A DNA stretch of 64,000 nucleotides from Micromonospora echinospora (GTDB lineage Bacteria; Actinomycetota; Actinomycetes; Mycobacteriales; Micromonosporaceae). The stretch is from positions 5,223,001 to 5,287,000 of the forward strand of contig NZ_LT607413.1 in the NCBI RefSeq assembly GCF_900091495.1. Direction: 5' to 3'. This document shows positions 8,930 to 17,843 of this stretch, piece by piece. The stretch's first letter is position 1, and the number at the start of each line of letters is the position of its first letter. The position numbers and the translations under genes are program-made. The notes under the pieces are model-generated. The model saw only the letters and a list, made by a program, of their open reading frames with translations. It had not been told where the DNA came from and made no database searches.

Positions 8930-8978
8930 GGTTCCTCCTGAACGCTCTGGGCTGCCGGGGTCGGATCGCGGGGCGCTG

Positions 8979-9806
8979 TCAGAGCGTCCGCTGGTACTCC
9001 TCCCAGGTCCGCTTGGGGCTGACCGCCGGACCGTCGTCGGGGCCCCGGTTCGCCAGTCCGTTGCGGCCGAGGTAGTAGTCGCCGGCCTGGTTCTGCGCGC
9101 CCGTCGACTGGTCGGTGTCGGCGAGCGCGATGGCGTGGATGTGGTAGCCCCAGTCCCCCTGGCTCGGGGTACGCAGCCAGGCGGCGAAGCCCACCGTGCG
9201 CAGTCGGCGCAGGATGTCGGTCCGGGTGGCCGAGGAGAGCCCGCTCACCGACAGGTCGAGGGCGCCACCGCCGTCGTGGGTGCCCGCGGACGCGCCGACC
9301 CCGGTGTTGTACGACCCCTGCGTGATGCTGAGCTGGCGTCCGAGCAGACGTTCGGCCTCGAACAGCATGGACCTGGTCCGGGTGTTGACGCGCACGCCGC
9401 GCAGGCTCACGATGGTGCCGGGCGAGATCGCCCGGACGACGGTGTAGCGCCCCTCGCCGAGCAGCCGTAGCGACGTTGGGCCGGGCAGCCCGGTCGCGTC
9501 GAGGCCGGTGTAGCCCAGGGACCGCTGGTATGCGGCGTAGGCGGCGATCGTGCTGGTGCCGAAGTGCCCGTCCACGTACGTGGCGGACAGCAGCCCCCTG
9601 GCCTGGAGGGCGCGCTCGACCAGCAGGACGCTGTCCTTGGCGCCCTCGGTGAGGGCGGTGTCCGCGCGGCGCGGGTCGATCTGCGCCGCCTTGATCAGCG
9701 CCTCCATGTTGACCTCAGGCAACGCGGCGGAGACCGGGCGGGCCAACGGCCCGGCGGCGGCCACGGCGGCGCCGGCGGCGACGAGCAGACTTCTTCTCGT
9801 GATCAC
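8979..9806 (-). CDS. Tat-exported peptidoglycan-binding, M15-like peptidase domain protein
   Basis: 275 aa. The N-terminus MITRRSLLVAAG carries a twin-arginine motif and hydrophobic core, cleaved near PVSA. Residues about 50-120 form a PG_binding_1 domain (VERALQARGLL, VDGHFGTSTIAAYAAYQ). The C-terminal half contains the D-Ala-D-Ala peptidase zinc signature THDGGGALDL and the downstream histidines of WGYHIHAI, as in peptidase M15/VanY-like proteins. The GTG start at 9804-9806 has GGAG 5 bases upstream. The likely role is cutting or binding peptidoglycan stem peptides outside the membrane. Confidence 0.82.
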   Translation of the reverse strand: MITRRSLLVAAGAAVAAAGPLARPVSAALPEVNMEALIKAAQIDPRRADTALTEGAKDSVLLVERALQARGLLSATYVDGHFGTSTIAAYAAYQRSLGYTGLDATGLPGPTSLRLLGEGRYTVVRAISPGTIVSLRGVRVNTRTRSMLFEAERLLGRQLSITQGSYNTGVGASAGTHDGGGALDLSVSGLSSATRTDILRRLRTVGFAAWLRTPSQGDWGYHIHAIALADTDQSTGAQNQAGDYYLGRNGLANRGPDDGPAVSPKRTWEEYQRTL

Positions 9807-10045
9807 AAGTTCTCCGTGGGTGAGCGATGTGGACGGTCGGCAGCGTGGAACGTCGTGCGGACGCTGCGGGTGCCGGAGCCGTGCGACTCTTCCGCCGGGA
9901 AGGCCTGGAGTCGCTTTCGCCCGACTATCGGCGCGTGCGGAAGGGCCGTCAAGACGCTCGTCGATAATGGGCCCGGGATGTGCCGGGAATGTGCGCCGCG
10001 CCGTGCGGTGGAGCGCGGGACCACCCGGTCGGGGCGCGGTCGACC

Positions 10046-10444
10046 CTATGCCGGGTCCGGGGTACCGGCTCCCGGGACGAGCACGGCGGTGCTCCGGTCG
10101 CCGATGAACGCGTCGACGTCGAGGTCCAGGGCGATGTCCTGGTCACCGCCGAAGCTGATGCCACCCAGTCTGCTGACCTCGATGTACCAGGGCGACAGGC
10201 CGTCGCGTACTCCCTCGGGGAACATGCAGGTGCCGCCCAGGTGCTCCACGTGGAAGACGTCGTACATGTCCGGTACGTCGATGTAGGCGTCGCTGTCGGA
10301 CGGGAGATCCACCGGGCGGACGCCCGTGTTCGGATCGTCCCGGGGAGCCAGCCACAGGGGACCGTCCTGGCCGTGTCGTCCCCGCCACGCGGCGTTGTCC
10401 ACCGCGCTGTCGGCGAGAGCGGGAGCCGGGGCGAGGCGCGTCAC
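10046..10444 (-). CDS. Hypothetical protein
   Basis: An unrecognised 132-aa acidic protein beginning 29 bp after the stop of the PucR-type gene on the same strand. It has coding-like composition and 'YIDVPDMYDVFHVEHLGGTCMF' and 'PWYIEVSRLGG' segments suggesting a compact alpha/beta fold, but no motif I can name. The start (GTG at 10442-10444) lacks an obvious ribosome-binding site, so the N-terminus is uncertain. It could be a truncated remnant. It is not obviously part of the catabolic set. Confidence 0.5.
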   Translation of the reverse strand: MTRLAPAPALADSAVDNAAWRGRHGQDGPLWLAPRDDPNTGVRPVDLPSDSDAYIDVPDMYDVFHVEHLGGTCMFPEGVRDGLSPWYIEVSRLGGISFGGDQDIALDLDVDAFIGDRSTAVLVPGAGTPDPA

Positions 10445-10473
10445 CCGTGGTCCGACGAGCGGACCTGCCCCGA

Positions 10474-12312
10474 TCAGGCGGTGGGTCGGTCGGTGGCGCG
10501 GGCGCGCAGCGCGGCCGACCGCAACCGGTACAGACGCGTCGCGAGGATGATCTCGAACCGTGCCTCCTCGTCGTTCAGGTCGCGCCCGATTAGTTCGGTG
10601 ATCCGTTCCAGTCGGTAGCGCAGGGTGCTGACGTGGACGTGTAGCCTGACCGAGGTCTCCTGGTACTTGCCGCCGCAGCCCACGAACCGTTCAGCAGTGT
10701 CCAGGAGCTGGGTCCGGTGCTCGCGGTCGTACGCCAACAGCCTGCCGATGATCTTGTCGATGAAGTCGTTGACGTCCTCGGCGGCCGAGGCGGCGAGCAG
10801 GAAGCGGTACGCGCCGAAGTCGTCGAGGTGGACCACGCCGTACTGCTGGAGCCGCTCGGCCAGCTCGACCGCCAGCTCGCACTCCCGCCACGCCCGTGGA
10901 TACTGTTCCAGCTCGACGCACGGGCCCGCGCGGCCGACCGTCACCTCCTTGCCGAGCACCTGCTCCGCCCGCGCGCGCAGGGCGTGCAGGCCGTTGGTGA
11001 GCCGCTGCCCCTCCGGGACGGAGTCGGCCGGCACCAGCACGGCCAGGCCGGCACCGGCGCGTACCGTCAACGACCCACGCCACTGGCCGGTCACCGGTCG
11101 GAGCGACCGGATGAGCGACTCCCACTCGGAGACGGTCGGCACCGGCTGCGCCCGTACGGCGATCAGGTGCATGGGCCGATCCAGCGGCAGTCCCAGCGAC
11201 GAGGCGCGTACCAGCAGGTCCTCCCGGCGGGTCCACTCGCCGGACAGCAGCGGATCGATGATGCCGATCCCCAGGTCCTGCTCGGTCTGATGCCGGACCA
11301 GGTCCCGCATCAGCACCGCCGTGACGGCCGAGCGGAGTTGGGACAGCGGTGGGTGGGTCGGCTCGTACGTCGCGGCCGAGGTGCGCAGGAACACGGCGGT
11401 GCCCAGCACGTTCGCCCCGCTGACGACCTGCGTGACGCGGAGCCACACGTCCCGTTCGCCGAGGGCGTCGATCCGGACCGGGCTCTGCGGCACCGCCTGC
11501 TCGTACTCGTCCAGGGCGATGGCGCCGAGGGCGGCCCGGGTGACGTCACCGACCACGCCGGCCCAGGTGCCGGCGTCGTACCGCTCCGGGGCGGGGCTGG
11601 TGCCGCTGTAGACCACCCGGGCGTCGCCGTCGAGGATGGTCATGGACTCGTTGGTCATGGACTGGACGAGGTCGTACACGGCGGCGGAGCTCTCGCCCCG
11701 GATCAGGGCCTCCAGCACCGACGCCTGCATGGCCTGGCCGCGCGCCATGGTGTTCATCGCGGCCTGGGCGGCGGCGGCCTGGCGCGCGTTGCGCACGGCC
11801 AGGGACGCCAGCTCGGCCACCGTCCGCAGGAACGGCAGCTGGTGCGGGTCCCCGGTCAGGTGGTGGTCGCTCTGGACGCAGAGCACCATCGGCCGTCCGT
11901 CGACGTCCTGAGCGGCCAGCGGCAGCACCACCCCGCACACGTAGCCCCGGTGCCGGGCGTCCACCGCGTACGCGGGATACCGCTGCTGCTGCTGGGCGTC
12001 GGCGATGACGACCGGCTCACCGCTGGTGACCGCGTCCAGGGCGGGAATGCCGTCCAGCGTCCAGCGGGTCTGCCGGCCTGCGGCGCTGTACTCCAGCTTG
12101 TCCCGCCGCGCGACCACCTCGGCCTGGTTGGCGGCCAGGTCCACCACGTCGATCCAGCAGATCTGCCACAGCGTCAGGTCGCAGACGGCGTCGACCACGG
12201 TCTGCAGCACGCTGTCCAGCTTGAGGTCGGAGTTGACGCTGGTCGCCATCCGGCGCAGGCTCTGCAGCAGCTCCACCGTGTCGGTGCCGCCGTCCGCGCT
12301 CCTCGAAGCCAC
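10474..12312 (-). CDS. PucR/CdaR-type transcriptional regulator with GAF domain
   Basis: 612 aa, GTG start at 10-position 12310-12312 chosen because AGGAGG lies 5 bases upstream. Residues about 15-190 form a GAF sensor domain (after LQSLRRMATSVNSDLKLDSVLQTVVDAV), followed by a linker and GGDEF-like CdaR region. The C-terminus is a PucR-type HTH_30 with the hallmark 'SVRLHVHVSTLRYRLERI'. Proteins of this family activate purine, amine, proline or aromatic catabolic genes in response to substrate. As the last regulator in the minus-strand cluster it is the natural controller of the NIPSNAP/amidohydrolase/ALDH/monooxygenase genes and the divergent importer. Confidence 0.88.
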   Translation of the reverse strand: MASRSADGGTDTVELLQSLRRMATSVNSDLKLDSVLQTVVDAVCDLTLWQICWIDVVDLAANQAEVVARRDKLEYSAAGRQTRWTLDGIPALDAVTSGEPVVIADAQQQQRYPAYAVDARHRGYVCGVVLPLAAQDVDGRPMVLCVQSDHHLTGDPHQLPFLRTVAELASLAVRNARQAAAAQAAMNTMARGQAMQASVLEALIRGESSAAVYDLVQSMTNESMTILDGDARVVYSGTSPAPERYDAGTWAGVVGDVTRAALGAIALDEYEQAVPQSPVRIDALGERDVWLRVTQVVSGANVLGTAVFLRTSAATYEPTHPPLSQLRSAVTAVLMRDLVRHQTEQDLGIGIIDPLLSGEWTRREDLLVRASSLGLPLDRPMHLIAVRAQPVPTVSEWESLIRSLRPVTGQWRGSLTVRAGAGLAVLVPADSVPEGQRLTNGLHALRARAEQVLGKEVTVGRAGPCVELEQYPRAWRECELAVELAERLQQYGVVHLDDFGAYRFLLAASAAEDVNDFIDKIIGRLLAYDREHRTQLLDTAERFVGCGGKYQETSVRLHVHVSTLRYRLERITELIGRDLNDEEARFEIILATRLYRLRSAALRARATDRPTA

Positions 12313-12326
12313 CGCACCCTCCTGAG

Positions 12327-12614
12327 TCACACGGACCAGACATCCCGGTCGATCGTGATGGCAATCGGACTGCGTCTGGCCTCGATCCACCGGCGGTCCC
12401 TGGCGAACTCTAGCCAACCCTGTTCCTGGTGTGCCGCGTCGCGCCAGTGCACCACGTAGCGCAGCTCGCCGCCCTCGGGTCGGATCCGGTTCCACGGCCC
12501 GAGCACCTCCGCGCCGAGATCGGTCAGCACCGGTACGGCGGCGGCGTGCAGCCGCGCCGCCAGCCGGTCGAGGTCGGCTGCCGCGCACCGGTAGGTGCGG
12601 AACTCCGCGATCAC
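12327..12614 (-). CDS. NIPSNAP-family protein
   Basis: 95 aa. It begins at a GTG (12612-12614) overlapping the stop of the amidohydrolase gene (GTGA). The sequence 'IAEFRTYRCAAADLDRL' at the N-terminus, 'RYVVHWRDAAHQEQGWLEF' and the terminal 'ARDRRWIEARR' match the NIPSNAP fold, a ferredoxin-like alpha/beta barrel found in dimeric catabolic helper proteins. The biochemical role is unknown in general. Its position between a hydrolase and the PucR regulator ties it to the catabolic operon. Confidence 0.82.
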   Translation of the reverse strand: MIAEFRTYRCAAADLDRLAARLHAAAVPVLTDLGAEVLGPWNRIRPEGGELRYVVHWRDAAHQEQGWLEFARDRRWIEARRSPIAITIDRDVWSV

Positions 12615-14245
12615 CGGTAGCTCCGGACCACCGTGCCGTTGACCAGGACGGTGTCCACCCCGATCGTGGAGATCGCGTCCGGCGCGACGTCCCGTGGATC
12701 CGAGGCGAGCACCACCAGGTCGGCCCGCTTGCCCGGCTCGATCGAGCCCCGGTCGGCCAGGCCCATGGCGGTGGCGGAGGAGGAGGTGTGCATCGCCAAG
12801 GCCTCCAGCACCGTGATCCGCTGGTCGGGGTTGACCTCCTGCCCGACACACGAGCGGCGGGTGACCGCGCACTGCACCCCGAACAGCGGATTGAACTGGA
12901 GTAGTTCGGAACCGGCGCCGTCCGAGCTGGAACAGACCCGCCAGCCCTGGTCGATCAGGTCGCGGAAGCGGAACATGGCCGGCCGGGCGTACCCGCCCAT
13001 CGACTCGGGGATGAAGCTGCCCATCGTGTAGATGAACCCGGCCTGGGGGACGGGTACGGCACCCGCTCGGTGCCAGTGGTCCAGGGTCACGTCGTCGGTG
13101 AGGACGTTCCCGGCGTGTTCCAGGCGGACCGGCAGCTGTCCGTTCCCGGCGCCGCCGCGCGCCTGGACCGCCGCCTGGCACAGTTCACGCTGCGCGCGCT
13201 CGCCGTTGACGTGCGCGGTCAGCTGGAGGCCGAGGTCGTCGGTGGTCCGGATCAGGTCGGCGAGGTCCCCGGCGTCGTACGCGATCCGGCCGGACTGGGG
13301 CACCCCGTCCCGTAGCTGCGCGTACGGCCGCAGGACGGCGGCTCCGGCGGCGGAGAACCCGCCGTCGACGAAGATCTTGATGCCCCGGTACCGGAAGGCC
13401 GGGTTGGCCGGGTCGTCGAGTCGACCGGCGCGACGCCGGACGAACAGCTCGTCCAGGGGCAGCGTGCCGGGTGCCCACACGAAGGCGTCCACCGACGCCG
13501 GCAGCCGGCCGGTGCCCGCCAGCTCCGACAGCCGTCGTACGCCGGTCATGGTGTTGGTGATCTCGCCGGCCGTGGTCACCCCGTACCGGGTCAGGTACCG
13601 CTCGGCGGTCTCCTCGACGGCCTCGAAAAGCTCGGCGTCGGTCATGGCCGGGATCGGCAGGGCGTAGAACAGCTCGTGCAACTCGCCGGTGGGTCGCCCG
13701 GCGGCGTCCCGGCCGATGTACGCGTCACCGCTCTCCGGCAGGCTGTCCACGTCGACCAGCGACAGCGCGTGCGTGTTGACCACGGTCACGTGCGCGCCGA
13801 AGCGCACCGCCACCGGGAAGGTCGTGCTGATCCGGTCGAGGTCCTCGCGGGTGGGCAGGCGCTGCTCGGCGAAGCGCCGTCCGGCGAACAGGCCGCCCTG
13901 GCCGACCAGCCATCCGCCGCGCTGCTCACGCAGGTGGGCGTGGGTGCGGAGCTGTTCGATCAGCTCCTCGATGCTTCCGCAGGGCGGGGTGTGGCAGTCC
14001 ACGGCGCCCCACATCGCGGTCGCCGCCATCTCGACGTGGACATGCGGGTCGACGAAGCCGGGCAGGACCGGCCGGTCACCGACGTCGGTCACGGCCAGGT
14101 CGGCGGGCAGCGCGGCGCCGGCCGGCAGGACCTGGCTGATCCGGCCGTCACGGACGACGACGGACCCGGCCGCGACGCGGGACGTGGCGTCCATGGTGAG
14201 GATCCGCCGGGACGAAATGATCATGTTGCCGGGTGCGATGCTCAC
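12611..14245 (-). CDS. Amidohydrolase (YtcJ/NfdA-like)
   Basis: 544 aa metal-dependent hydrolase. It has an N-terminal beta-sandwich, then the barrel with HxH in FVDPHVHVE, a likely carbamylated Lys in YRGIKIFVDGG, His in LTAHVNGERAQ and RLEHAG, and the metal Asp in SSDGAGSEL. It ends with the composite 'GSIEPGKRADLVVL' typical of YtcJ/N-substituted-formamide-deformylase-like amidohydrolases. GTG at 14243-14245 overlaps the ALDH stop (GTGA); an internal ATG seven codons later is an alternative start. The predicted reaction is hydrolysis of an N-acyl or formamide bond. In this operon it probably acts on a product of the monooxygenase (inference). Confidence 0.87.
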   Translation of the reverse strand: MSIAPGNMIISSRRILTMDATSRVAAGSVVVRDGRISQVLPAGAALPADLAVTDVGDRPVLPGFVDPHVHVEMAATAMWGAVDCHTPPCGSIEELIEQLRTHAHLREQRGGWLVGQGGLFAGRRFAEQRLPTREDLDRISTTFPVAVRFGAHVTVVNTHALSLVDVDSLPESGDAYIGRDAAGRPTGELHELFYALPIPAMTDAELFEAVEETAERYLTRYGVTTAGEITNTMTGVRRLSELAGTGRLPASVDAFVWAPGTLPLDELFVRRRAGRLDDPANPAFRYRGIKIFVDGGFSAAGAAVLRPYAQLRDGVPQSGRIAYDAGDLADLIRTTDDLGLQLTAHVNGERAQRELCQAAVQARGGAGNGQLPVRLEHAGNVLTDDVTLDHWHRAGAVPVPQAGFIYTMGSFIPESMGGYARPAMFRFRDLIDQGWRVCSSSDGAGSELLQFNPLFGVQCAVTRRSCVGQEVNPDQRITVLEALAMHTSSSATAMGLADRGSIEPGKRADLVVLASDPRDVAPDAISTIGVDTVLVNGTVVRSYR

Positions 14246-15711
14246 CGTGCGGACTCCTGTGCGGGTACGGGACGCAGGACCGTCCGGGTTTCGAGGAACT
14301 CGTCGATCCCCTCGACGCCGTTCTCCCGGCCGAAGCCGGAGTGCTTCACCCCGCCGAAGGCGGCCTTGGGGTGCGAGACGCTGCCCCGGTTGACCGCCAC
14401 CATGCCGACGTCGAGGCCGGCCGCGACCAGATCGGTCTGGGCGGCGTCGCCGAAGACGTAGGACGCGAGTCCGTACTCGGTGGAGTTGGCCAGGGCCAGG
14501 GCCGCGCCGAGATCGTCGTCCGGGTAGGTGACCACCGGCAGCACCGGGCCGAAGAGCTCCTCGACGCAGACCCCCGCGCCGGGGTCGGGCGCGAGCACGA
14601 CGGTCGCGGGGACGCTGGCGCCGGGCGTGCCGGGCTCGACGCCGCCGGTGACCACGGTGCCGCCGTGCGGCGCCTCGACCAGCCGCCGCAGCCGGTCGGC
14701 GGCTGCCTCGCTGATCACCGGACCGAGTCGGGCCGACTCCGTCCACGGGTCGGCGACGGCGGTGCCGGTGGCGGCGGCGCGGAAGAGCGCGAAGACATCG
14801 GCTGCGGCGGACTCGGGCACCAGCACCCGGTTGGGTGCGGTGCAAGCCTGCCCGTTGTTGTAGAGCTTGGCCTGCCAGATGGTGGTGACGGCCGCCTCCA
14901 GGTCGGCTCCCGGGCAGATGACCGCCGGCGCGTTGCCGCCCAGTTCCAGGCCCACCCGCTGGAAGTGCGTGGTGCTGGCCCGCAGGATGGCGCGGCCCAC
15001 CGCGGTCGATCCGGTGAACGAGATCTTGCGCAACCGGGGGTCGCCGGTCAGCCCGGCCAGGATCTCGGCGGACCGGTGCGACGGTACGACCGAGCCGACC
15101 CCGGTGGGCAGTCCCGCCCGGCACAGCGCGTCCACCAGGTACATCGCGGTCAGCGGGGTGCGCTCGGACGGCTTGAGGACGAAGGTGCAGCCGGCCAGCA
15201 GCGCGGACACCACCTTGCGGCTGGCCATGGTGAGCGGGAAGTTCCACGGCGTGATGAGCAGCGACGGCCCGACCGGCGCGCGGAGGGTGGTGACCCGTAC
15301 GGTCCGGTCGCCGTCCTCGTGTGCTCCGACGGCCGTCGGGGCACAGGCCAGCAACTCGTCCACCACGGCACCGGCGACCGCCACCTCGAGCCGGGCGTCG
15401 GTGATGGTCTTGCCGCTCTCCAGCACGATCAGCATGGCCAGCGCCTCGGCCTCGGCGTCGAGGAAGGCCCGGTAGCCGCGCACCACACTGGCCCGCTCGG
15501 CCAGGGAGGTCCGTGCCCAGCTCGACTGGGCGGCGGCTGCCGCGTCCAGGGCGCGGCGGGCGTGCTCCGGCGAGGCGACCGCGACCGGCCAGGTGGCCGC
15601 CCCCGCCGGGCCGGTGATCTCGGCGAGGTCGGTGCGGTCGACGTCGACCAGTTCGGAGCCGAGGATCAGCCGGCTGAGCAGGTGCTCGGGCAGGTGCGAG
15701 TGGAGCCGCAT
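14242..15711 (-). CDS. NAD(P)-dependent aldehyde dehydrogenase (succinate-semialdehyde dehydrogenase-like)
   Basis: 489 aa, ATG at 15709-15711 overlapping the monooxygenase stop. It has the complete ALDH signature set: PWNFPLTMA, FTGSTAVGR (cofactor loop), the general-base Glu in LELGGNAP and the nucleophile Cys in NNGQACTAPNRV, with C-terminal SHPKAAFGGVKHSGFGRE. It resembles succinate-semialdehyde and other short aldehyde dehydrogenases. Genetic overlap with the luciferase-like monooxygenase and the amidohydrolase suggests that it oxidises an aldehyde released by oxidative cleavage of the substrate. Confidence 0.9.
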   Translation of the reverse strand: MRLHSHLPEHLLSRLILGSELVDVDRTDLAEITGPAGAATWPVAVASPEHARRALDAAAAAQSSWARTSLAERASVVRGYRAFLDAEAEALAMLIVLESGKTITDARLEVAVAGAVVDELLACAPTAVGAHEDGDRTVRVTTLRAPVGPSLLITPWNFPLTMASRKVVSALLAGCTFVLKPSERTPLTAMYLVDALCRAGLPTGVGSVVPSHRSAEILAGLTGDPRLRKISFTGSTAVGRAILRASTTHFQRVGLELGGNAPAVICPGADLEAAVTTIWQAKLYNNGQACTAPNRVLVPESAAADVFALFRAAATGTAVADPWTESARLGPVISEAAADRLRRLVEAPHGGTVVTGGVEPGTPGASVPATVVLAPDPGAGVCVEELFGPVLPVVTYPDDDLGAALALANSTEYGLASYVFGDAAQTDLVAAGLDVGMVAVNRGSVSHPKAAFGGVKHSGFGRENGVEGIDEFLETRTVLRPVPAQESAR

Positions 15712-16748
15712 CAGACCGCCGCCCCGGCCTCGACCAGCGATGCGGCGATCTCCCCGAACAGTTCGATCGACCGCAGGGTCAGGTCCTGCGGGGCGCCGAA
15801 GGTCAGGTTCAGGTTCAGGATGTCGACCCCCGCGTCGCGGTAGAACCGCAGCTTTTCCCGTACCTGGTCGGGGGTGCCGACCAGCAGGACCCGCCGCAGG
15901 TCGTCCAGGCTCGGCTCGTCCGGGCCGGTCACCGGCCGGACCACCCCGCGCGGGTCGGCGTTCTGGGTGAAGTCGTGCAGCTGTCGGTGGATGCGCCAGC
16001 CCTCCAGGATCTCCCGGAGCCGGTGCTCGACCTCGGCCTCGTCGTCGACGACGAAGGCGTACCGGGTCAGGCCGAGCTGGGTCTGGCCGGTCAGGCCCGC
16101 CTTCGCCTGCCCGCGTCGGAAGGCCTCGACGACCTTCGACGCGTGGGCGTCGTCCCAGAGGAAGAGCGAGTTGAGGACGTTGTAGCCCCGCCCGGCGGCG
16201 TCCTCGACGGCTGCGGGGGCCTGGGCGCCGAGCCAGATCGGCGGGTGGGGGAGCTGACGGGGGCGCGGCCAGACGTACGCGTCCTCGAAGGTGACGTACT
16301 CGCCCGTGAACGAGGTGCCGGTCTCGTCGTTGAGCCAGAGCGCGCGTACCGAGTCCAGCACCTCGATGAAGCGGGGCAGGCTGCTGGCGAAGTCGATGCC
16401 GAAGACGTCGAACTCGTACTTGTACGCGCCACGCGCCACGCCGAAGTCCAGCCGTCCGTTCACCAGGTGGTCGGTCGCCGCGACCTCGGCGGCGAGTTGG
16501 ATCGGCGCGTGGTACGGCAGCACCACCACCGCCGTGCCCACCCGGCACTCGACGTGCTGGGCGATGGCGGCGGCCTGGATCAGCGCCGAGGGGGCCGGCA
16601 TGAACTGGACCAGATGGTGCTCCGGGACCCAGATACGGGAGAAGCCCGCCCGGTCCGCCGCGACGGCGTACGCCAGCATGCGGTCGTAGATTCCCGAGTA
16701 CTGCTCGTCGTTGTTCGCCTGGTACGAAAGGAAGAGTCCGAGGTCCAT
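15711..16748 (-). CDS. LLM-class flavin-dependent monooxygenase
   Basis: 345 aa, a bacterial luciferase-like (beta/alpha)8 protein. Features include MDLGLFLSY at the N-terminus, 'WVPEHHLVQFM' (flavin/substrate loop), 'RVGTAVVVLPYHAPIQLAAEVA', 'GRLDFGVARGAYKYEF' and a C-terminal 'LLVGTPDQVREKLRFY'. These enzymes use reduced FMN delivered by a partner reductase; one is encoded directly upstream (16851-17843). The stop overlaps the ALDH ATG (ATGA). The 102-bp gap upstream carries a motif shared with the importer promoter region, so this may be a separate transcription unit from the reductase/cupin. Confidence 0.9.
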   Translation of the reverse strand: MDLGLFLSYQANNDEQYSGIYDRMLAYAVAADRAGFSRIWVPEHHLVQFMPAPSALIQAAAIAQHVECRVGTAVVVLPYHAPIQLAAEVAATDHLVNGRLDFGVARGAYKYEFDVFGIDFASSLPRFIEVLDSVRALWLNDETGTSFTGEYVTFEDAYVWPRPRQLPHPPIWLGAQAPAAVEDAAGRGYNVLNSLFLWDDAHASKVVEAFRRGQAKAGLTGQTQLGLTRYAFVVDDEAEVEHRLREILEGWRIHRQLHDFTQNADPRGVVRPVTGPDEPSLDDLRRVLLVGTPDQVREKLRFYRDAGVDILNLNLTFGAPQDLTLRSIELFGEIAASLVEAGAAV

Positions 16749-16770
16749 GCCGGTCCGATCTCTAGTAGCT

Positions 16771-16787
16771 TTCCTGCGAGCCTAGGA
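16771..16787. promoter_or_regulatory. TTCCTGCG-N4-TAGGA motif upstream of the monooxygenase operon
   Basis: TTCCTGCG at 16771-16778 is followed by AGCC and TAGGA at 16783-16787, 23 bp upstream of the monooxygenase start. A near-identical block (TTCCTGCG-N5-TAGGA) lies at 18471-18488 in front of the ABC importer. Two copies at the two promoters of one pathway suggest a common regulator, perhaps the PucR-type protein (inference). Confidence 0.4.
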
Positions 16788-16850
16788 GCGTTGCGAGTGC
16801 TTCTCTTCGGCTCAGTCATCGGAATATGAAGCCTTCCGCTCGTGTAGTAC

Positions 16851-17843
16851 CTACGATGCGGAGCGCTCGTACTCCCCGGCGTGGTCGTCGGTCCACGGGG
16901 ACTCGTGCTCGATCTTGGCGATGCGGCCGGCGCCCAGGTTCAGGAAGATGCCGAATCGGTCACTGACGCGTTCCTCGAAGTACCGGCGCAGGATCACCTC
17001 CATCGACGAGTGGGACAGGTCGGCCCACGGGATGTCGCCCTCGGCGAACAGGCGCAGGTCCGGCGTCTGCCGGGGCACGACACTCGGCCGGGCCCGGTAG
17101 ACGTGGCAGGTCTCGGACTTGCTGAGGTCGATCGCCGAGTAGAGGAACTCCGGCTCGATGACCTGACCCATCACGGCGCGGGACGTACCGATCAGGGCCT
17201 CGGACATGGTCGGCCCGGCCTGCAGTGGCCCCACCGGCAGGCGCCACGTGCCGGTGGCCCTGTCCCGGGACAGCAGGATCCGGGACTCGTACTCGACGAG
17301 CCAACCGACGAGGATCTGCCGGCCCGGCCGCGTCTCGTTCAGCGGCGTGTCGACGCCGTCGGGGGCGGTGCCGCCGTTGGGGGTGAAGAAGGACCCGTCG
17401 CAGTAGCCGAGCGGGGCGCTCGGTCCGAGCGTGCACTCCTGCACCGCGCCGACGAGCATGACATGGTCGCCGATGTCGACCCGGGTGTGTACGGAACAGA
17501 CCAGGGTGGCGGCCGATCCGGACATCAGGATCGCGCCGGGGTGGTCCTCCCGGGTGGCGAGCCCGGTGAACTTGTCGTCGAGCGGCGTGGCGAACCGGAC
17601 CGCGAGATCCTGTTGGTGCTCGCCGAGGATGCTGACGCCGAACGTCCGGCAGCCCGAGAAAGCGGAGAAACTGCCGGCCCTCCGGTCGATGCAGAGTGAG
17701 ATCAGCGGCGGGGTCAGCGAGACCGACGTGAACGAGTTCGCGGTCATTCCCCACGGCCGCCCGTCGGCGTCGCGGGTGGTGACGACCGTGACGCCGGTGG
17801 GGAAGCGGCCCATGGTCCGCCGGAAGAGTAGGGGGTCGTTCAC
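16851..17843 (-). CDS. Flavin reductase with C-terminal degenerate NUDIX-like domain
   Basis: 330 aa. Residues 1-160 are a flavin-reductase split barrel (FRRTMGRFPTGVTVVTTRDADGRP-type start, MTANSFTSVSLTPPL flavin loop, DHVMLVGAV). Residues about 175-330 resemble a NUDIX fold, but the catalytic box is degenerate: around 'PVGPLQAGPTMSEALIGTSRAVMGQ' the expected REx2EE acids are missing. The role is NAD(P)H-dependent reduction of FMN for the adjacent luciferase-like monooxygenase. The GTG start at 17841-17843 overlaps the cupin stop (GTGA). Confidence 0.85.
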   Translation of the reverse strand: MNDPLLFRRTMGRFPTGVTVVTTRDADGRPWGMTANSFTSVSLTPPLISLCIDRRAGSFSAFSGCRTFGVSILGEHQQDLAVRFATPLDDKFTGLATREDHPGAILMSGSAATLVCSVHTRVDIGDHVMLVGAVQECTLGPSAPLGYCDGSFFTPNGGTAPDGVDTPLNETRPGRQILVGWLVEYESRILLSRDRATGTWRLPVGPLQAGPTMSEALIGTSRAVMGQVIEPEFLYSAIDLSKSETCHVYRARPSVVPRQTPDLRLFAEGDIPWADLSHSSMEVILRRYFEERVSDRFGIFLNLGAGRIAKIEHESPWTDDHAGEYERSAS

